Shown one piece after another: positions 8,817 to 18,272 of a DNA stretch of 64,000 nt. Where the stretch lies: contig NZ_ANFZ01000006.1 of assembly GCF_000331245.1 (NCBI RefSeq), positions 62,001-126,000 of the forward strand, written 5' to 3'. This stretch comes from Blastomonas sp. AAP53. Its GTDB lineage: Bacteria > Pseudomonadota > Alphaproteobacteria > Sphingomonadales > Sphingomonadaceae. The position numbers were made by a program, and so were the translations under genes. Within the stretch, counting starts at the first letter, position 1, and the number at the start of each line of letters is the position of its first letter. The notes below the pieces were generated by a model. That model searched no databases, was not told the DNA's origin, and saw only the letters and a program-made list of their open reading frames with translations.

Positions 8817-10142
8817 ATGCGGCGGCTTGGTCTTGCCCTGCTGCCGCTGGCGCTTGCTGGATGCGCCGGGGTCGTACCCTCGAGCGAGGTTTCGTCTGCA
8901 CCAGCATCGCCCTCAACGCGGCTTCCCTATGAAAGTGAACCTCCCAGCGCAGGGCGCGCGCCAGCACCAGCAACGCTGCCTGCGGGCGGCGATGGCGGTG
9001 CATCCAGCTATGTCATCCCCCGCGCCACGCCGCTGGCGGCTGTTGCCGGGGCGGGGATTGTGGCCAGCGCAGATATTGCCCAGGCGGCGGGGCAGACATT
9101 GCGCCGGGGCCCAGCCATCGCCAGCCTGCCGATCGCGCCCGATGACGCCCGCGCTGCGCTCGTCGCCTTTCGGCTGACCTGTCCCTCGGTCACCCGCCGG
9201 GCCGATGCCAGCGGTCTGACCCGGCCCGAGGACTGGCGCGCTGCGTGCGAAGCGGCAGGAAGCTGGAGTGATCAGGACGCCGCGCGTTTCTTTGCCGATC
9301 AGTTCGAGGCGGTGCAGGTGGGCGAGGGCGCGGCCTTCGCCACCGGCTATTTCGAGCCCGAGATCGCCGGAACACGCACCCGCCAGCCGGGTTTCAACGT
9401 TCCGGTCTATGGCCGTCCGGCAGACCTGATCGATGTAGACCTGTCGCAATTCTCCCCCGACATGGCGGGCAAGAAGATTCGCGGCAAGGTCAAGGGCAGC
9501 GATTTCGTGCCTTATGACGACCGAACCCAGATCGAGCAGGGCACGCTCAATGGCCGCGCTCCGGTGATCGCCTGGGCAGCGGATGACATCGAGTTCTTTT
9601 TCCTGCAGGTCCAGGGCTCGGGCCGCCTGCGCGCACCCGACGGATCGGTGATCCGCATCGGCTATGCCAGCCAGAATGGTCGCGACTATACCGGCATCGG
9701 CGCGCTGATGCGCACACGCGGCCTGCTGGCACCGGGCCAGGCGAACATGCAGGGCATCGTCGCCTGGCTGCGCGCCAATCCGGAAGAGGGCCGCGCGATC
9801 ATGCGCGAGAACAAGAGCTTCGTGTTCTTCCGCGAGCTGACCGGCCCCGGCCCGCTGGGGGCGCTGGGCTATCAGGTCGAGGCGGGCAGCAGCGTGGCTG
9901 CAGACCCCAAGTTCATTCCGCTGGGCGCGCCGGTGTTCCTCTCGATGGACCGCGCCGAGCCCAACGGCCTGTGGGTGGCGCAGGATACCGGTGGCGCGAT
10001 CAAGGGCGCGAACCGTTTTGATACGTTCTGGGGCGCGGGCGACCGGGCGCGGGTCATCGCGGGCGGCATGTCCGCACGCGGCCTGGCGCTGATCCTTCTG
10101 CCGCGCGGAAGTTTCGACCGACTGGCGCAGCAGGCGCGCTGA
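8817..10142 (+). CDS. mltA: Membrane-bound lytic murein transglycosylase A
   Basis: 441-residue lipoprotein that cleaves peptidoglycan glycan strands to 1,6-anhydro products in the periplasm. The signal ends in lipobox LALAGC at residues 14-19. The MltA barrel includes GYFEPEIAGT, the IAWAADDIEFFFLQVQGSG region and the 3D domain with DTGGAIKGANRFDTFWG, which contains the conserved aspartates including the expected catalytic acid. I start at ATG 8817, 6 bases after GGGGG; an ATG at 8793 overlaps the previous stop codon and would add eight residues before the signal. It is followed 3 bp later by the Smr gene, implying one operon with the Tim44-like gene. Confidence 0.93.
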   Translation: MRRLGLALLPLALAGCAGVVPSSEVSSAPASPSTRLPYESEPPSAGRAPAPATLPAGGDGGASSYVIPRATPLAAVAGAGIVASADIAQAAGQTLRRGPAIASLPIAPDDARAALVAFRLTCPSVTRRADASGLTRPEDWRAACEAAGSWSDQDAARFFADQFEAVQVGEGAAFATGYFEPEIAGTRTRQPGFNVPVYGRPADLIDVDLSQFSPDMAGKKIRGKVKGSDFVPYDDRTQIEQGTLNGRAPVIAWAADDIEFFFLQVQGSGRLRAPDGSVIRIGYASQNGRDYTGIGALMRTRGLLAPGQANMQGIVAWLRANPEEGRAIMRENKSFVFFRELTGPGPLGALGYQVEAGSSVAADPKFIPLGAPVFLSMDRAEPNGLWVAQDTGGAIKGANRFDTFWGAGDRARVIAGGMSARGLALILLPRGSFDRLAQQAR

Positions 10143-10145
10143 GCC

Positions 10146-10787
10146 ATGAGCCGGAGGCCGCTGACCGATGCGGAGGCGGCACTGTGGAAGCGGGTGATCG
10201 CCACTTGCGAGCCGTTCAAGGACAGAGCCAAACCCTCTCCCCTCCCGACTGGTGCAGGGGCAGGGACGTCCGGCAAGGCCGAGCAGCCCGGTGGTGGGCC
10301 AGTAAAGTCCGGTTTGCCGATCAGGCCTGCCCCCGGCGCAAAACCTGCGACCTTGGCCGACCCCGCATGGTTGCGAGAGGACTTCCTGCGGTCCAATCCC
10401 GCCAAACCCACCCCCGCCTGGACCTTCACGCCTGCGCCGGTCCCTACCGTCAAGGGCAACCTCGACGGCCATTGGGACCGGCGCATGTCCAAGGGCGGCG
10501 TGCAGCCCGATGTCACGATCGACCTGCACGGCCATACGCTCGCCAGCGCCTATGCGCGGCTCGATATGGCACTGGGGCAGGCGGTCGCGGCGGACATGCG
10601 GCTGATGCTGCTGATCACCGGCAAGGCCCGCGCGCCCGACACCGGACGCGGCGCGATCCGCGCGGCGGTCTCCGACTGGCTCGCCTCATCGCGCCACGCT
10701 GCCGATATCGCGGCGGTACGGAACGCCCACCCCCGGCATGGCGGGGATGGGGCGCTATATATCGTACTGCGGCGGCGGCGGGGTTAG
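10146..10787 (+). CDS. Smr (small MutS-related) domain protein
   Basis: 213-residue protein with an unstructured Pro/Gly-rich N-terminal half (about residues 20-100) and a C-terminal Smr domain. The domain shows the DLHGHT motif near residue 122 and LLITGK near residue 155, with a basic LRRRRG tail. Smr domains bind nucleic acids and many cut branched DNA or RNA; which applies here cannot be told. It closes the Tim44-like - mltA - Smr unit and converges with msrB over a dispersed inverted repeat. Confidence 0.88.
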   Translation: MSRRPLTDAEAALWKRVIATCEPFKDRAKPSPLPTGAGAGTSGKAEQPGGGPVKSGLPIRPAPGAKPATLADPAWLREDFLRSNPAKPTPAWTFTPAPVPTVKGNLDGHWDRRMSKGGVQPDVTIDLHGHTLASAYARLDMALGQAVAADMRLMLLITGKARAPDTGRGAIRAAVSDWLASSRHAADIAAVRNAHPRHGGDGALYIVLRRRRG

Positions 10788-10808
10788 TTGACTCCGGCGT
10801 CAGCGCAT

Positions 10809-10896
10809 ACGTCCCTCGACTACGCTCGGGAACGCGGCATAGGTTGCCGCAAATATACTCCCCCCGCCGCCTGTCCCGAGCGAAGTCGAGGGACGT
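10809..10896. repeat. Dispersed inverted repeat (CGTCCCTCGACTTCGCTCGG family)
   Basis: Two 23-base arms (10809-10831 and 10874-10896) are inverted copies differing at one base; the core reads CGTCCCTCGACTACGCTCGG on the left arm. The unit lies between the converging Smr and msrB genes, where a long hairpin could act as a two-way terminator. A second, tighter copy of the same family lies inside murB at 48691-48757. Such repeats are scattered in sphingomonad genomes. Confidence 0.85.
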
Positions 10897-10904
10897 ACGC
10901 GAAC

Positions 10905-11303
10905 TCAATCCTCCTTCGGATCGAACTCCAGCGACGCGCTGTTCATGCAATAGCGCAGGCCTTCGGGGCCGGGGCCATCGGGGAAGACATGGCCCAGATG
11001 CCCGTCGCAGCGCGCGCAGCGCACTTCGGTGCGGATCATGCCGTGGCTGGAATCGACGATCTCGCTGACCGCTTCGCCCTCGACCGGGGTGGTGAAGCTG
11101 GGCCAGCCCGACCCGCTGTTATACTTGGCGTCCGATTCGAACAGAGGCGCACCGCATCCGGCGCAGCGGTACATGCCATCGCCCTTGTGGTCGTTGTACT
11201 TGCCGGTGAACGCCCGCTCGGTGCCGCCTTCGCGCAGCACGTGATATTGCTCGGGGCTCAGCTTGGCGCGCCATTCGGTATCGCTGATCTTGGTGTCTGC
11301 CAT
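10905..11303 (-). CDS. msrB: Peptide-methionine (R)-S-oxide reductase
   Basis: 132-residue MsrB, which reduces methionine-R-sulfoxide in proteins. Structural zinc ligands are two CxxC pairs, C47/C50 and C96/C99, and the catalytic cysteine is C119 in [13 protein letters not shown]. The ATG at 11303 follows AGGAGAG by 6 bases and gives the usual family length; an upstream in-frame start at 11330 would put the ribosome site inside the gene. It is last in the DUF3576-leuS-lptE-holA-msrB run, 46 bp behind holA. Confidence 0.96.
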   Translation of the reverse strand: MADTKISDTEWRAKLSPEQYHVLREGGTERAFTGKYNDHKGDGMYRCAGCGAPLFESDAKYNSGSGWPSFTTPVEGEAVSEIVDSSHGMIRTEVRCARCDGHLGHVFPDGPGPEGLRYCMNSASLEFDPKED

Positions 11304-11349
11304 GTATCTCTCCTGGGGAATGATCAACATGGGCCGACTGGGGAAACAG

Positions 11350-12387
11350 TCAAGATGCGCGTGCGGCGGCGCGGGCGATTTCGAGGAGTTCCTGCTCCAG
11401 CAGCAGGGCAGGCCCGGGGCTGGAACGCATCATCGCCTGCTGCAGCGCGAGCAGCCGTTCGGACAGGCGCGCCATTGCCTGCGGCCGGCCCCAGGCGCGC
11501 AGCTGCCGTGTCCAGTCTTGCGCGCTGCCTCCGCCCCAAAGCCTGCGGCTTTGCATCTCCTGCTTCACCCAGGCGGCGACATCGCGGGCATTGCCCATGC
11601 GCTGGGCGTGCCCGGCGAGCTGCATCACCTGGCGTTGCATCACGATCACCAGTCCCACTTCGGACACTGCCTGTTCGCGCATCCGCTTGAGCTCTTCGGG
11701 TAGGCGCCTGAGGTCACCCGACAGCGCGGCGTTGATGATCGGCTGCATCGCGTCATCCTCCGCATCGGCGCGCAGCGCGGTGATCGCCTCGCGGGTCACC
11801 GCCTTCGGCTCTTGCGGGGAGGAATCGAGATACAGCGACAGCTTCTCGATCTCCTGCGCCGCCAGCCTGCGATCGGAGGCGGTGAAGGCGGCGATGACAT
11901 GCGCCAGATCAGTGTCGATGGTCAGCCCCGCCGCGCGGCCCAGTTCGGTGACGATCCGCGCCATGTCGTCCGGCCCGGGCGTCTTGGTCTGCACCGCAAT
12001 GGCATGGGGCGCAGCCAGCACCGCCTTGGCAATGCGCGACTTGTCGGTGACGCTGCTTGCCAGCATGACCACGGGGTTGACCGCCTTGTCCGCGGCCAGC
12101 AGCGCCTCGACTGCGGGCAGGCTCTCTTCGCCACTGGTAGTGACGCGAATATAGCGGGCGTCGCCGAACAGCGAGAGCGAGGCAGCTTCGGCCGCCAGCA
12201 GCGAGGGGTCCCTGGCGAGCTGGTTCCCGTCGATATCCGTGCGTTCGATGCCCTTGGGGAAGCTCGCGATGATATCGGCCATCAGCGCCGCGTTGCCGCC
12301 ATCATCGGTGCCGAAAATCAGGTACAGGCGGATATCGGGGCGCGGCTTGCGGGCCAGCGCATGGATCGTGGCGGCGTCACCCTTCAT
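11350..12387 (-). CDS. holA: DNA polymerase III subunit delta
   Basis: 345-residue delta subunit of the clamp loader, which opens the beta clamp during DNA replication. Recognised by overall length and by the [12 protein letters not shown] start of the first domain, the [24 protein letters not shown] region and the helical C-terminal collar. As usual for delta there is no functional Walker A motif. It lies 12 bp behind lptE, an order (leuS-lptE-holA) shared with many Proteobacteria. Confidence 0.92.
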   Translation of the reverse strand: MKGDAATIHALARKPRPDIRLYLIFGTDDGGNAALMADIIASFPKGIERTDIDGNQLARDPSLLAAEAASLSLFGDARYIRVTTSGEESLPAVEALLAADKAVNPVVMLASSVTDKSRIAKAVLAAPHAIAVQTKTPGPDDMARIVTELGRAAGLTIDTDLAHVIAAFTASDRRLAAQEIEKLSLYLDSSPQEPKAVTREAITALRADAEDDAMQPIINAALSGDLRRLPEELKRMREQAVSEVGLVIVMQRQVMQLAGHAQRMGNARDVAAWVKQEMQSRRLWGGGSAQDWTRQLRAWGRPQAMARLSERLLALQQAMMRSSPGPALLLEQELLEIARAAARAS

Positions 12388-12399
12388 CGGGGGCCGCCG

Positions 12400-12900
12400 T
12401 CATTGCGCTGCCGAAACCTCGCGCGCGAACAGCGACAGCCGCGTCACGATCTGGTCGGCAATTTCGAGCGACAGGTTCTCGAGCGCGCGGTTTTCCGCCG
12501 CGATGGTGGCATATTCGCTGCTGACAATATCGACGCCCGCGTCCGATGCTGCGGTGGCATCGAGCACGATCTCGCCGCTGGCAATTTCGACCAGCTGATA
12601 GCGTGCGCGCAAGGTGCGGCGTTCGCGGGTGACCTGGTCGTTGGCGAGCAGACCGAAGCCGGTGATCTTGTCGTCGAGCACCACCTGCAGCCGGAACCGC
12701 TGGCTGCCGTTGCCCAGCGCGTCAAGCTTGTCGTCGAGTGCGTTCTTGACCAGCCACCCGGCGCGTCCCTCGATCGCGCCGACGCTGACATCACCCAAAG
12801 TGGTCGCCACCGCACCTTGCGTGCCGGACGAATACAGCGGCTGCATCCCGCAAGCGGAAAGGGGCAGGGCGAGCAGCAATAAGTGAGCAATCCGTTTCAT
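12400..12900 (-). CDS. lptE: LPS-assembly lipoprotein LptE
   Basis: 166-residue outer-membrane lipoprotein that plugs the LptD barrel and helps insert lipopolysaccharide. The signal peptide ends with lipobox LPLSAC (residues 13-18), followed by GMQPLYSSG, a typical LptE opening. I start at ATG 12900, which gives a compact signal; the frame is open further upstream, into the repeat. The gene is separated from leuS by 120 bp that hold a paired inverted repeat and is followed 12 bp later by holA. Confidence 0.88.
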   Translation of the reverse strand: MKRIAHLLLLALPLSACGMQPLYSSGTQGAVATTLGDVSVGAIEGRAGWLVKNALDDKLDALGNGSQRFRLQVVLDDKITGFGLLANDQVTRERRTLRARYQLVEIASGEIVLDATAASDAGVDIVSSEYATIAAENRALENLSLEIADQIVTRLSLFAREVSAAQ

Positions 12901-12930
12901 CTGCACCGACCTATAGACCAATACCGGTTT

Positions 12931-13006
12931 CCCGCGAAGGCGGGAATCCATCCCCTGCCATGGCGTTTGCCGCAAATATTTGGAGATGGGCCCCCGCCTT
13001 CGCGGG
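12931..13006. repeat. Paired inverted repeat (CCCGCGAAGGCGGG family) in the leuS-lptE gap
   Basis: CCCGCGAAGGCGGG at 12931-12944 recurs in inverted orientation at 12993-13006; similarity extends outward (CCGGT and CCATC blocks). Each arm is itself a small hairpin, for example TTCCCGC-GAAG-GCGGGAA. A degraded relative lies at 17065-17090. Lying between two genes of a presumed operon, it may weaken transcription from leuS into lptE-holA. Confidence 0.85.
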
Positions 13007-13020
13007 GGACCGGAAGAATG

Positions 13021-15534
13021 TCACACCACCAGATTGACCAGCCGGTCGGGCACCACGATGATCTTGCGGATCGGGGCGCCGTCCAGGCTACGCTGCACCT
13101 TGTCTGACGCCAGTGCAAGCCGTTCGAGTTCCTCGTTGGGCAGGCCCTTGGCCACCGTCAATGTATCGCGCAGCTTGCCCTTGATCTGCACCGCGATGGT
13201 GACCTCGTCCTCGACCAGCAACGCCGGGTCGACCTCTGGCCAGCTGGCATCGGCGATCAGGCCGTGGCCCTCAATCAGTTCCCATGCCTCTTCGGCCAGA
13301 TGCGGCACCATCGGCGCGACCAGCCGGATCAGCCCGCGGATGGCGATATTGCGGCTCGCGGATTTCTCGGCCTTTTCGATGGCATTGGTCAGCTCGTACA
13401 GCCGCGCCACGGCCTTGTTGAACGCCAAGGCCTCGATGTCCTTGCTGACCAGGTCGATCGTCTGATGCAGCTTGCGCTCCAAGGCCTTGTCCTGGCCTTC
13501 GGCAGCCTCGACCGCGTTGAACACGCGCCAAAGCCGCTGGACGAAGCGCCAGCAGCCTTCGATGCCCGCCTCGCTCCACGGCAGATCGCGCTCGGGCGGG
13601 CTGTCGGAGAGCATGAACCAGCGCACCGCGTCCGCACCATAGCGGTTCACGATCTCGTCGGGATCAACCACGTTCTTCTTGGACTTGGACATCTTCTCGA
13701 CGCGGCCAGCAATTGCAGCTTCGCCAGTGTCGGTGATGATCCAGTCCTCGCCGCGCTTTTCGACCTGATCGGGACCAAGCCATTTGCCGTTGGTATCCTG
13801 CCAGGTCTGATGCGTCACCATGCCCTGCGTGAACAGGCTCGCGAACGGTTCGGTCACATCCAGCTTGTCGATCCGGGCCAGCGCGCGCGTCCAGAAGCGG
13901 GCGTAGAGCAGGTGCAAAATCGCATGTTCGACCCCGCCGATATACTGGCCGACGGGCAGCCATTTGGCGATTTCCTCGCGGTCGAACGGCTTGTCCGATG
14001 GCTGGCTGGCAAAGCGCAGGAAGTACCAGCTCGAATCGACGAAGGTATCGAGCGTGTCGGTCTCGCGCTGCGCCGGCTTGCCGCAGTTCGGGCAATTGAC
14101 ATGCTTCCATGTCGGATGGCGCACCAGCGGGTTGCCGGGGATTTCGAAGCTGACATCCTCGGGCAGGGTGACCGGCAGCTGGTCCTTGGGCACCGGAACG
14201 ACACCGCAATCCTCGCAATGGATGAACGGGATCGGCGTGCCCCAATAGCGCTGGCGCGAGACGCCCCAGTCGCGCAGCCGCCACACGGTGGTGCCTTCGC
14301 CCCAGCCTTCGGCCTCGGCGCGCGTGATGACGGCGGCCTTGGCCTCATCGGCGGTCATGCCGTCGAGGAACGACGAATTGATGATATTGCCCGGGCCGGT
14401 ATAGGCCTCGTCATGGATCGGCGCGGCTTCCTCGCCTTCGGTGGCGACGACGCGGGTGACCGGCAGCATGTACTTGCGCGCAAAGTCCAGGTCGCGCTGG
14501 TCGTGCGCGGGCACGCCCATGACGGCGCCGGTGCCATAATCCATCAGCACGAAATTGGCGATGAACACCGGCAGTTCCCAGGTGATATCGAACGGGTGCA
14601 GCGCGCGCAGACCCGTGTCGAAGCCCAGCTTTTCTGCAGTTTCCAGCTCGGCTGCGGTCGTGCCGCCGGCCTTGCAGCGTTCGATGAACGCGGCTGCTTC
14701 AGGGTTGTCGGCGGCGATCGCCTGCGCGATCGGATGATCGGCGGCGATCGCGACGAAGCTTGCGCCGAAGATCGTGTCGGGCCGGGTCGAGTAGACGGGG
14801 ATTTTCGTGTCATCGCCGCTCAGGGCAAAGCTGAATGTCAGGCCTTGGCTCTTGCCGATCCAGTTCGCCTGCATCGAGCGGACCTTTTCGGGCCAGTCCT
14901 CGAGCGTATCGAGGCCTTCAAGCAGCTCGTCGGCAAAGTCGGTGATCTTGAGGAACCATTGGCTCAGTTTGCGCCGTTCGACCTGCGCGCCCGAGCGCCA
15001 GCCCTTGCCGTCAATGACCTGCTCGTTGGCGAGCACGGTCTGGTCGACCGGGTCCCAGTTGACCGCGCTCTCCTTGCGATAGACCAGACCCGCCGCGTAC
15101 AGATCGAGGAACAGCGCCTGTTCGTGGCCGTAATATTCGGGCTCGCAGGTGGCGAGTTCGCGGCTCCAGTCGAGCGCGAAGCCCAGGCGCTTCAACTGCT
15201 TGCGCATCGCGGCGATGTTGTCGCGGGTCCAGCCGCCGGGGTGGACGCCCTTTTCCATCGCGGCATTTTCCGCGGGCATGCCGAATGCATCCCAGCCCAT
15301 CGGGTGCAGCACTTCAAAGCCCTGCATCCGGCGATAGCGCGCGATGACATCGCCCATCGTGTAGTTGCGCACATGGCCGATGTGGATGCGCCCCGAAGGA
15401 TAGGGGAACATCTCCAGCACATAGGCCTTCTTCTTGGGGCTGTTGCTGTCCGCCTTGAAGGACTGGCGCTCGTCCCACACCGACTGCCAGCGGGCATCGG
15501 CGGCGAGCGGATTGAACCGCGTAATCTCGTTCAT
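13021..15534 (-). CDS. leuS: Leucyl-tRNA synthetase
   Basis: 837-residue class Ia synthetase charging tRNA-Leu. HIGH is at residues 51-54 in [19 protein letters not shown] at about 614-618 in [10 protein letters not shown], and the insertion between them has the size of the CP1 editing domain, with the [10 protein letters not shown] segment. The CxDC...CxxC zinc-type cysteines (HCEDCGVV and NCPNCGKP) are visible in the middle. It starts 24 bp after the DUF3576 lipoprotein gene and is separated from lptE by the inverted repeat. Confidence 0.97.
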   Translation of the reverse strand: MNEITRFNPLAADARWQSVWDERQSFKADSNSPKKKAYVLEMFPYPSGRIHIGHVRNYTMGDVIARYRRMQGFEVLHPMGWDAFGMPAENAAMEKGVHPGGWTRDNIAAMRKQLKRLGFALDWSRELATCEPEYYGHEQALFLDLYAAGLVYRKESAVNWDPVDQTVLANEQVIDGKGWRSGAQVERRKLSQWFLKITDFADELLEGLDTLEDWPEKVRSMQANWIGKSQGLTFSFALSGDDTKIPVYSTRPDTIFGASFVAIAADHPIAQAIAADNPEAAAFIERCKAGGTTAAELETAEKLGFDTGLRALHPFDITWELPVFIANFVLMDYGTGAVMGVPAHDQRDLDFARKYMLPVTRVVATEGEEAAPIHDEAYTGPGNIINSSFLDGMTADEAKAAVITRAEAEGWGEGTTVWRLRDWGVSRQRYWGTPIPFIHCEDCGVVPVPKDQLPVTLPEDVSFEIPGNPLVRHPTWKHVNCPNCGKPAQRETDTLDTFVDSSWYFLRFASQPSDKPFDREEIAKWLPVGQYIGGVEHAILHLLYARFWTRALARIDKLDVTEPFASLFTQGMVTHQTWQDTNGKWLGPDQVEKRGEDWIITDTGEAAIAGRVEKMSKSKKNVVDPDEIVNRYGADAVRWFMLSDSPPERDLPWSEAGIEGCWRFVQRLWRVFNAVEAAEGQDKALERKLHQTIDLVSKDIEALAFNKAVARLYELTNAIEKAEKSASRNIAIRGLIRLVAPMVPHLAEEAWELIEGHGLIADASWPEVDPALLVEDEVTIAVQIKGKLRDTLTVAKGLPNEELERLALASDKVQRSLDGAPIRKIIVVPDRLVNLVV

Positions 15535-15558
15535 TGTATCCCTCTGAAACGTCGGGGC

Positions 15559-16002
15559 TTATTCGCGAATGGCAGACTGGCGCAGATCGCGCGCCTTGGT
15601 GAGGATGACCTCTTCCAGCTTCTGCACCGTGGCGGCGCGCACCGGGGCATCGACCCACTGACCGTTCTGGTTGACCTGGCGGCTGGCGGCGACGCGCAAC
15701 GCATCGGCGCGCAGGTCCTGGTCGAGGATCGACACCGTGACCTTCATCCGCTCGGACGGCGACTGCGGGTTGGCATACCAATCGGTCACGATCACGCCGC
15801 CGGCGCTGTCGGCCTGCAGCAGCGGCATGAACGACAGCGCGTCGAGCGAGGCGCGCCACAGATAGCTGTTCACGCCGATCGTCGTCACCTGGCTGGCGGC
15901 GATATCCGCCTCGGCGCGCTTTTCGCCGCCACCGCATGCAGACAACAGGGCCAGCGTGCCCATGGCGCACAAGCCAATGCGGGCGAAACGGAGAACAGGC
16001 AT
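15559..16002 (-). CDS. DUF3576 family lipoprotein
   Basis: 147-residue predicted lipoprotein; the signal sequence ends in a lipobox-like LLSAC before GGGEKRAEAD. The mature part matches DUF3576: TIGVNSYLWRASLDALSFMPL, GGVIVTDWY, ERMKVTVSILDQDLRADALRV and a C-terminal helix with LEEVILTKARDLR. The function is unknown. I chose ATG 16002 for its AAGGA site; an upstream in-frame ATG at 16092 would put 30 odd residues before the signal. First gene of the leuS operon, divergent from the secreted protein gene at 16297. Confidence 0.82.
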   Translation of the reverse strand: MPVLRFARIGLCAMGTLALLSACGGGEKRAEADIAASQVTTIGVNSYLWRASLDALSFMPLLQADSAGGVIVTDWYANPQSPSERMKVTVSILDQDLRADALRVAASRQVNQNGQWVDAPVRAATVQKLEEVILTKARDLRQSAIRE

Positions 16003-16227
16003 GGCGGCATCCTTATATATCTGACGCGAGAAACAGCGGCCTTCTATAGTTGCTTTGCCGCCTTGGGCAAGCACTAGCGCATGGCCCGGCATGTTCAGCC
16101 CGCAGCAAGATTCTGCACGATATTCTGATGCCTGCGGGGTGTGCGTTACCCACCTGAACGCCGGGTGGGCTGCAACCGATTGTGGATTGTATGCAACGGT
16201 CGAAGATTATTTTCGCCGTTAAGGTCT

Positions 16228-16256
16228 TTGGGCATATATGTCCGCGTAATTATGAT
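16228..16256 (+). promoter_or_regulatory. Sigma-70 type promoter candidate
   Basis: TTGGGC (16228-16233), a 17-bp spacer and TATGAT (16251-16256) make a good housekeeping promoter 40 bp before the ATG at 16297. It lies in the 294-bp divergent gap 16003-16296, which also contains one GATTC site (16119-16123) and a short CCCACC/GGTGGG hairpin (16149-16169). Confidence 0.55.
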
Positions 16257-16296
16257 AACTCTGTCATCAGGGACGGAGCGGGGTCGGATAAAGACA

Positions 16297-17031
16297 ATGA
16301 AAACGGGAGTTTCAAAAAAGCTGGTGATATCAGGGCTTTTGCTCGGATCTGCGGCATTGGTGCCGTCGATTGCGCTCGCCTTTTCCTCCGGTTTTGATTC
16401 GCGCCCCGTGTCGATCGATGCCCGCGGCGGCATCGGGTCGTTCACCCCTGCATCGGTCGACCCGCGACTGGCCGACAAGCTCAAGTTTTCTGCCCTGCGT
16501 GGCGACAAGATGTTCCGCTTCACGCCGGCCGCATCTGCGGCGACCGATGGTCCGCGCGCATTGACGATTGCGGTGCGCGTGCGTCCCGATTCGGCCAAGG
16601 CGATCAACATCCGGCCTGACCTTGCCAGCGACAGCGGCCAGGGCGCAGGTCTGGTCCAGATCACCCCGACCGCGTTCAGCCTGGGCGTCGCCAAGGGCTT
16701 CACCAAGTTCGCGCTGCCCGCCACGATCCGCCAGCAGGACGAAGCCCTGCCTGACATCAGCAAGCTGGGTCGCAGCGGCGCTGGCACCAAGAGCCGCTTC
16801 AGCCCGCGGATCGAAGTGGATGACATCCAGGCACCGACCACCCGCGCGGTTCGTCCGTTCAACGATCAGGGCAGCTATTCGCTCGATGTCGGCGGCGCGT
16901 ACAAGCTCACGCGCAACCTTGACGTCACTGCCGGCATCCGCCTGCGCAGCGAGCGCGACCGCCTGACTGGCCTCACCAACGAGCAGTATGACAGCCAGGC
17001 TGTCTATGTCGGAACCGAATTCCGCTTCTGA
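16297..17031 (+). CDS. Exported protein, probable outer-membrane beta-barrel, unknown
   Basis: 244 residues. A clear Sec signal peptide (basic MKTGVSKK, hydrophobic core, AxA-type end near ALA-F at residues 27-30) precedes a mature region without further hydrophobic helices. The C-terminal quarter alternates polar and apolar residues (SYSLDVGGAYKLTRNLDV, VTAGIRLR, AVYVGTEFRF) and ends in phenylalanine, a usual beta-signal for outer-membrane insertion. I do not recognise the family. It has its own promoter candidate and is followed by a repeat-rich gap, so it is probably a single-gene unit. Confidence 0.75.
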   Translation: MKTGVSKKLVISGLLLGSAALVPSIALAFSSGFDSRPVSIDARGGIGSFTPASVDPRLADKLKFSALRGDKMFRFTPAASAATDGPRALTIAVRVRPDSAKAINIRPDLASDSGQGAGLVQITPTAFSLGVAKGFTKFALPATIRQQDEALPDISKLGRSGAGTKSRFSPRIEVDDIQAPTTRAVRPFNDQGSYSLDVGGAYKLTRNLDVTAGIRLRSERDRLTGLTNEQYDSQAVYVGTEFRF

Positions 17032-17064
17032 TCCCGTTGGTTCGCTGACATCGCTAAACATGGC

Positions 17065-17090
17065 TCCCCTGCGAAGGCAGGGACCCATCT
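17065..17090. repeat. Degenerate CCCGCGAAGGCGGG-family repeat
   Basis: CCCTGC-GAAG-GCAGGG (17067-17082) is a perfect 6-bp hairpin followed by ACCCATCT, matching the layout of the repeats at 12931-13006 with base changes on both sides of the stem that preserve pairing. Confidence 0.65.
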
Positions 17091-17150
17091 CTTGCGAGTA
17101 GCGAGCGGGGCAACCTTGGTGTGTCGCGCCAGCCCAACCCAACCAACCCC

Positions 17151-17172
17151 GCTCAGGCTGAGCCTGTCGAAG
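17151..17172. repeat. GCTCAGGCTGAGCCTGTCGAAG dispersed repeat (third family)
   Basis: The 22 bases at 17151-17172 contain the palindrome GCTCAGGCTGAGC and end in CCTGTCGAAG, a pattern familiar from intergenic repeats of sphingomonads. It lies in the 299-bp gap 17032-17330 together with another repeat; I see no gene in that gap. Confidence 0.55.
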
Positions 17173-17330
17173 CCGCCCCTCTCTGACGTGCATCCCCTGT
17201 TCCTGCCGGTCTGAAGGCGACCCAAAAGATCAGATCCCCAAGCAACCGTCGACCTTTGCTCCGCATTCATTCCAAGTTCAGCACGCGACCCGTCTTGTGT
17301 CGTTGATTGTTCAATGGGGAAGTTCGGCTT

Positions 17331-18272
17331 ATGCAGTCGCGTGTATTGGTCCTCACAGCCACTCTCGCGCTCTACGCCGGTCAAGCGGCGGCGCAGCCTT
17401 CCAATGCAGCGCCGAGCGATCTCACCGTCCGGTTGGGCGACACGGTTGCAATGGTCATCAATGACCAGCCGGTGCGTTTTCGTCTGACGCCGGATGCGGT
17501 GTCGGTGCCGACCGTCAATGCCGATCTGGCAGCCAGAGTCGGCCTCAAGCCCAGCATGATCGGCTATGTGTATCTCATCGGACCAGTGCGGATTGCCTTG
17601 CGGACTGATAATGTGAAGTACATTGCAGGCAGCAAATCATTCAAGAGCCGCACGGCATTCAGCGATCGGCAGGTGGTCGATGGTGCTGATGGCGTTGCAG
17701 GCCCCGCAACATTCCCTTTCCGACGCACCATATTCGTCTTGCGGGACCCGCAGCCGCGCGACCGGGCGATAACCTTCCGCCTCAACAAGGACATGGGTCT
17801 CAGCCAGACCGGCATGAAGATCGATGTCGGTGGCAAACCGGTCTATGTTGCCTTCAGTCTGGACCGGGCCGAAAGCGTGGTGACCGCAACCGGGGGCCAA
17901 TGGATCTCCGATGCGAATGGCGGACGGTTCAACGGCGATGCCCGCGAAGCGCCGATCCTTTATGACATATCGCGCCCCATCCGCCGCCTCGACCTCGATC
18001 GGCCACTGATGCTGGGTGAGCTGGAGATCCGAAATCTTGCAGTTCGCGTTTCGGACATGGGCAATGCTGAAGGCATTCCCGACGGCGCTAAATCCGATCA
18101 GGACCTCGACGAGATCGTGGTCACGGCCGACAGCAAGCGTAAGGTCCCGAGTCAGCGGCTCTATATCGGGATGGATACCATCGGCCATTGCGCGTCGCTG
18201 ACCTATGATTTTGACGCTGGCACTGTCACCTTGATGTGCCCTGATCAGCCTTCGGCTGCGGCAAAGGGCTGA
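17331..18272 (+). CDS. Exported protein with degenerate retropepsin-like layout
   Basis: 313 residues with a signal peptide ending near AQAAA-Q (about residue 22). Two repeats of similar design are visible, and the C-terminal YIGMDTIGHCASLTYDFDAG resembles the second lobe of bacterial retropepsin-like aspartic proteases. The place where the catalytic D-T-G would be expected reads LDRAES, so peptidase activity is doubtful. The fold assignment is an inference from pattern, not from a clear motif. ATG 17331 puts the signal peptide at the N-terminus. Its last 47 bp overlap the converging ThiE-like gene. Confidence 0.65.
   Translation: MQSRVLVLTATLALYAGQAAAQPSNAAPSDLTVRLGDTVAMVINDQPVRFRLTPDAVSVPTVNADLAARVGLKPSMIGYVYLIGPVRIALRTDNVKYIAGSKSFKSRTAFSDRQVVDGADGVAGPATFPFRRTIFVLRDPQPRDRAITFRLNKDMGLSQTGMKIDVGGKPVYVAFSLDRAESVVTATGGQWISDANGGRFNGDAREAPILYDISRPIRRLDLDRPLMLGELEIRNLAVRVSDMGNAEGIPDGAKSDQDLDEIVVTADSKRKVPSQRLYIGMDTIGHCASLTYDFDAGTVTLMCPDQPSAAAKG

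Noticed and set aside
13264-16077. Long plus-strand open frame opposite leuS
   Set aside because: Shadow of leuS and the DUF3576 gene: no motif and the same biased composition, whereas leuS has HIGH and KMSKS.
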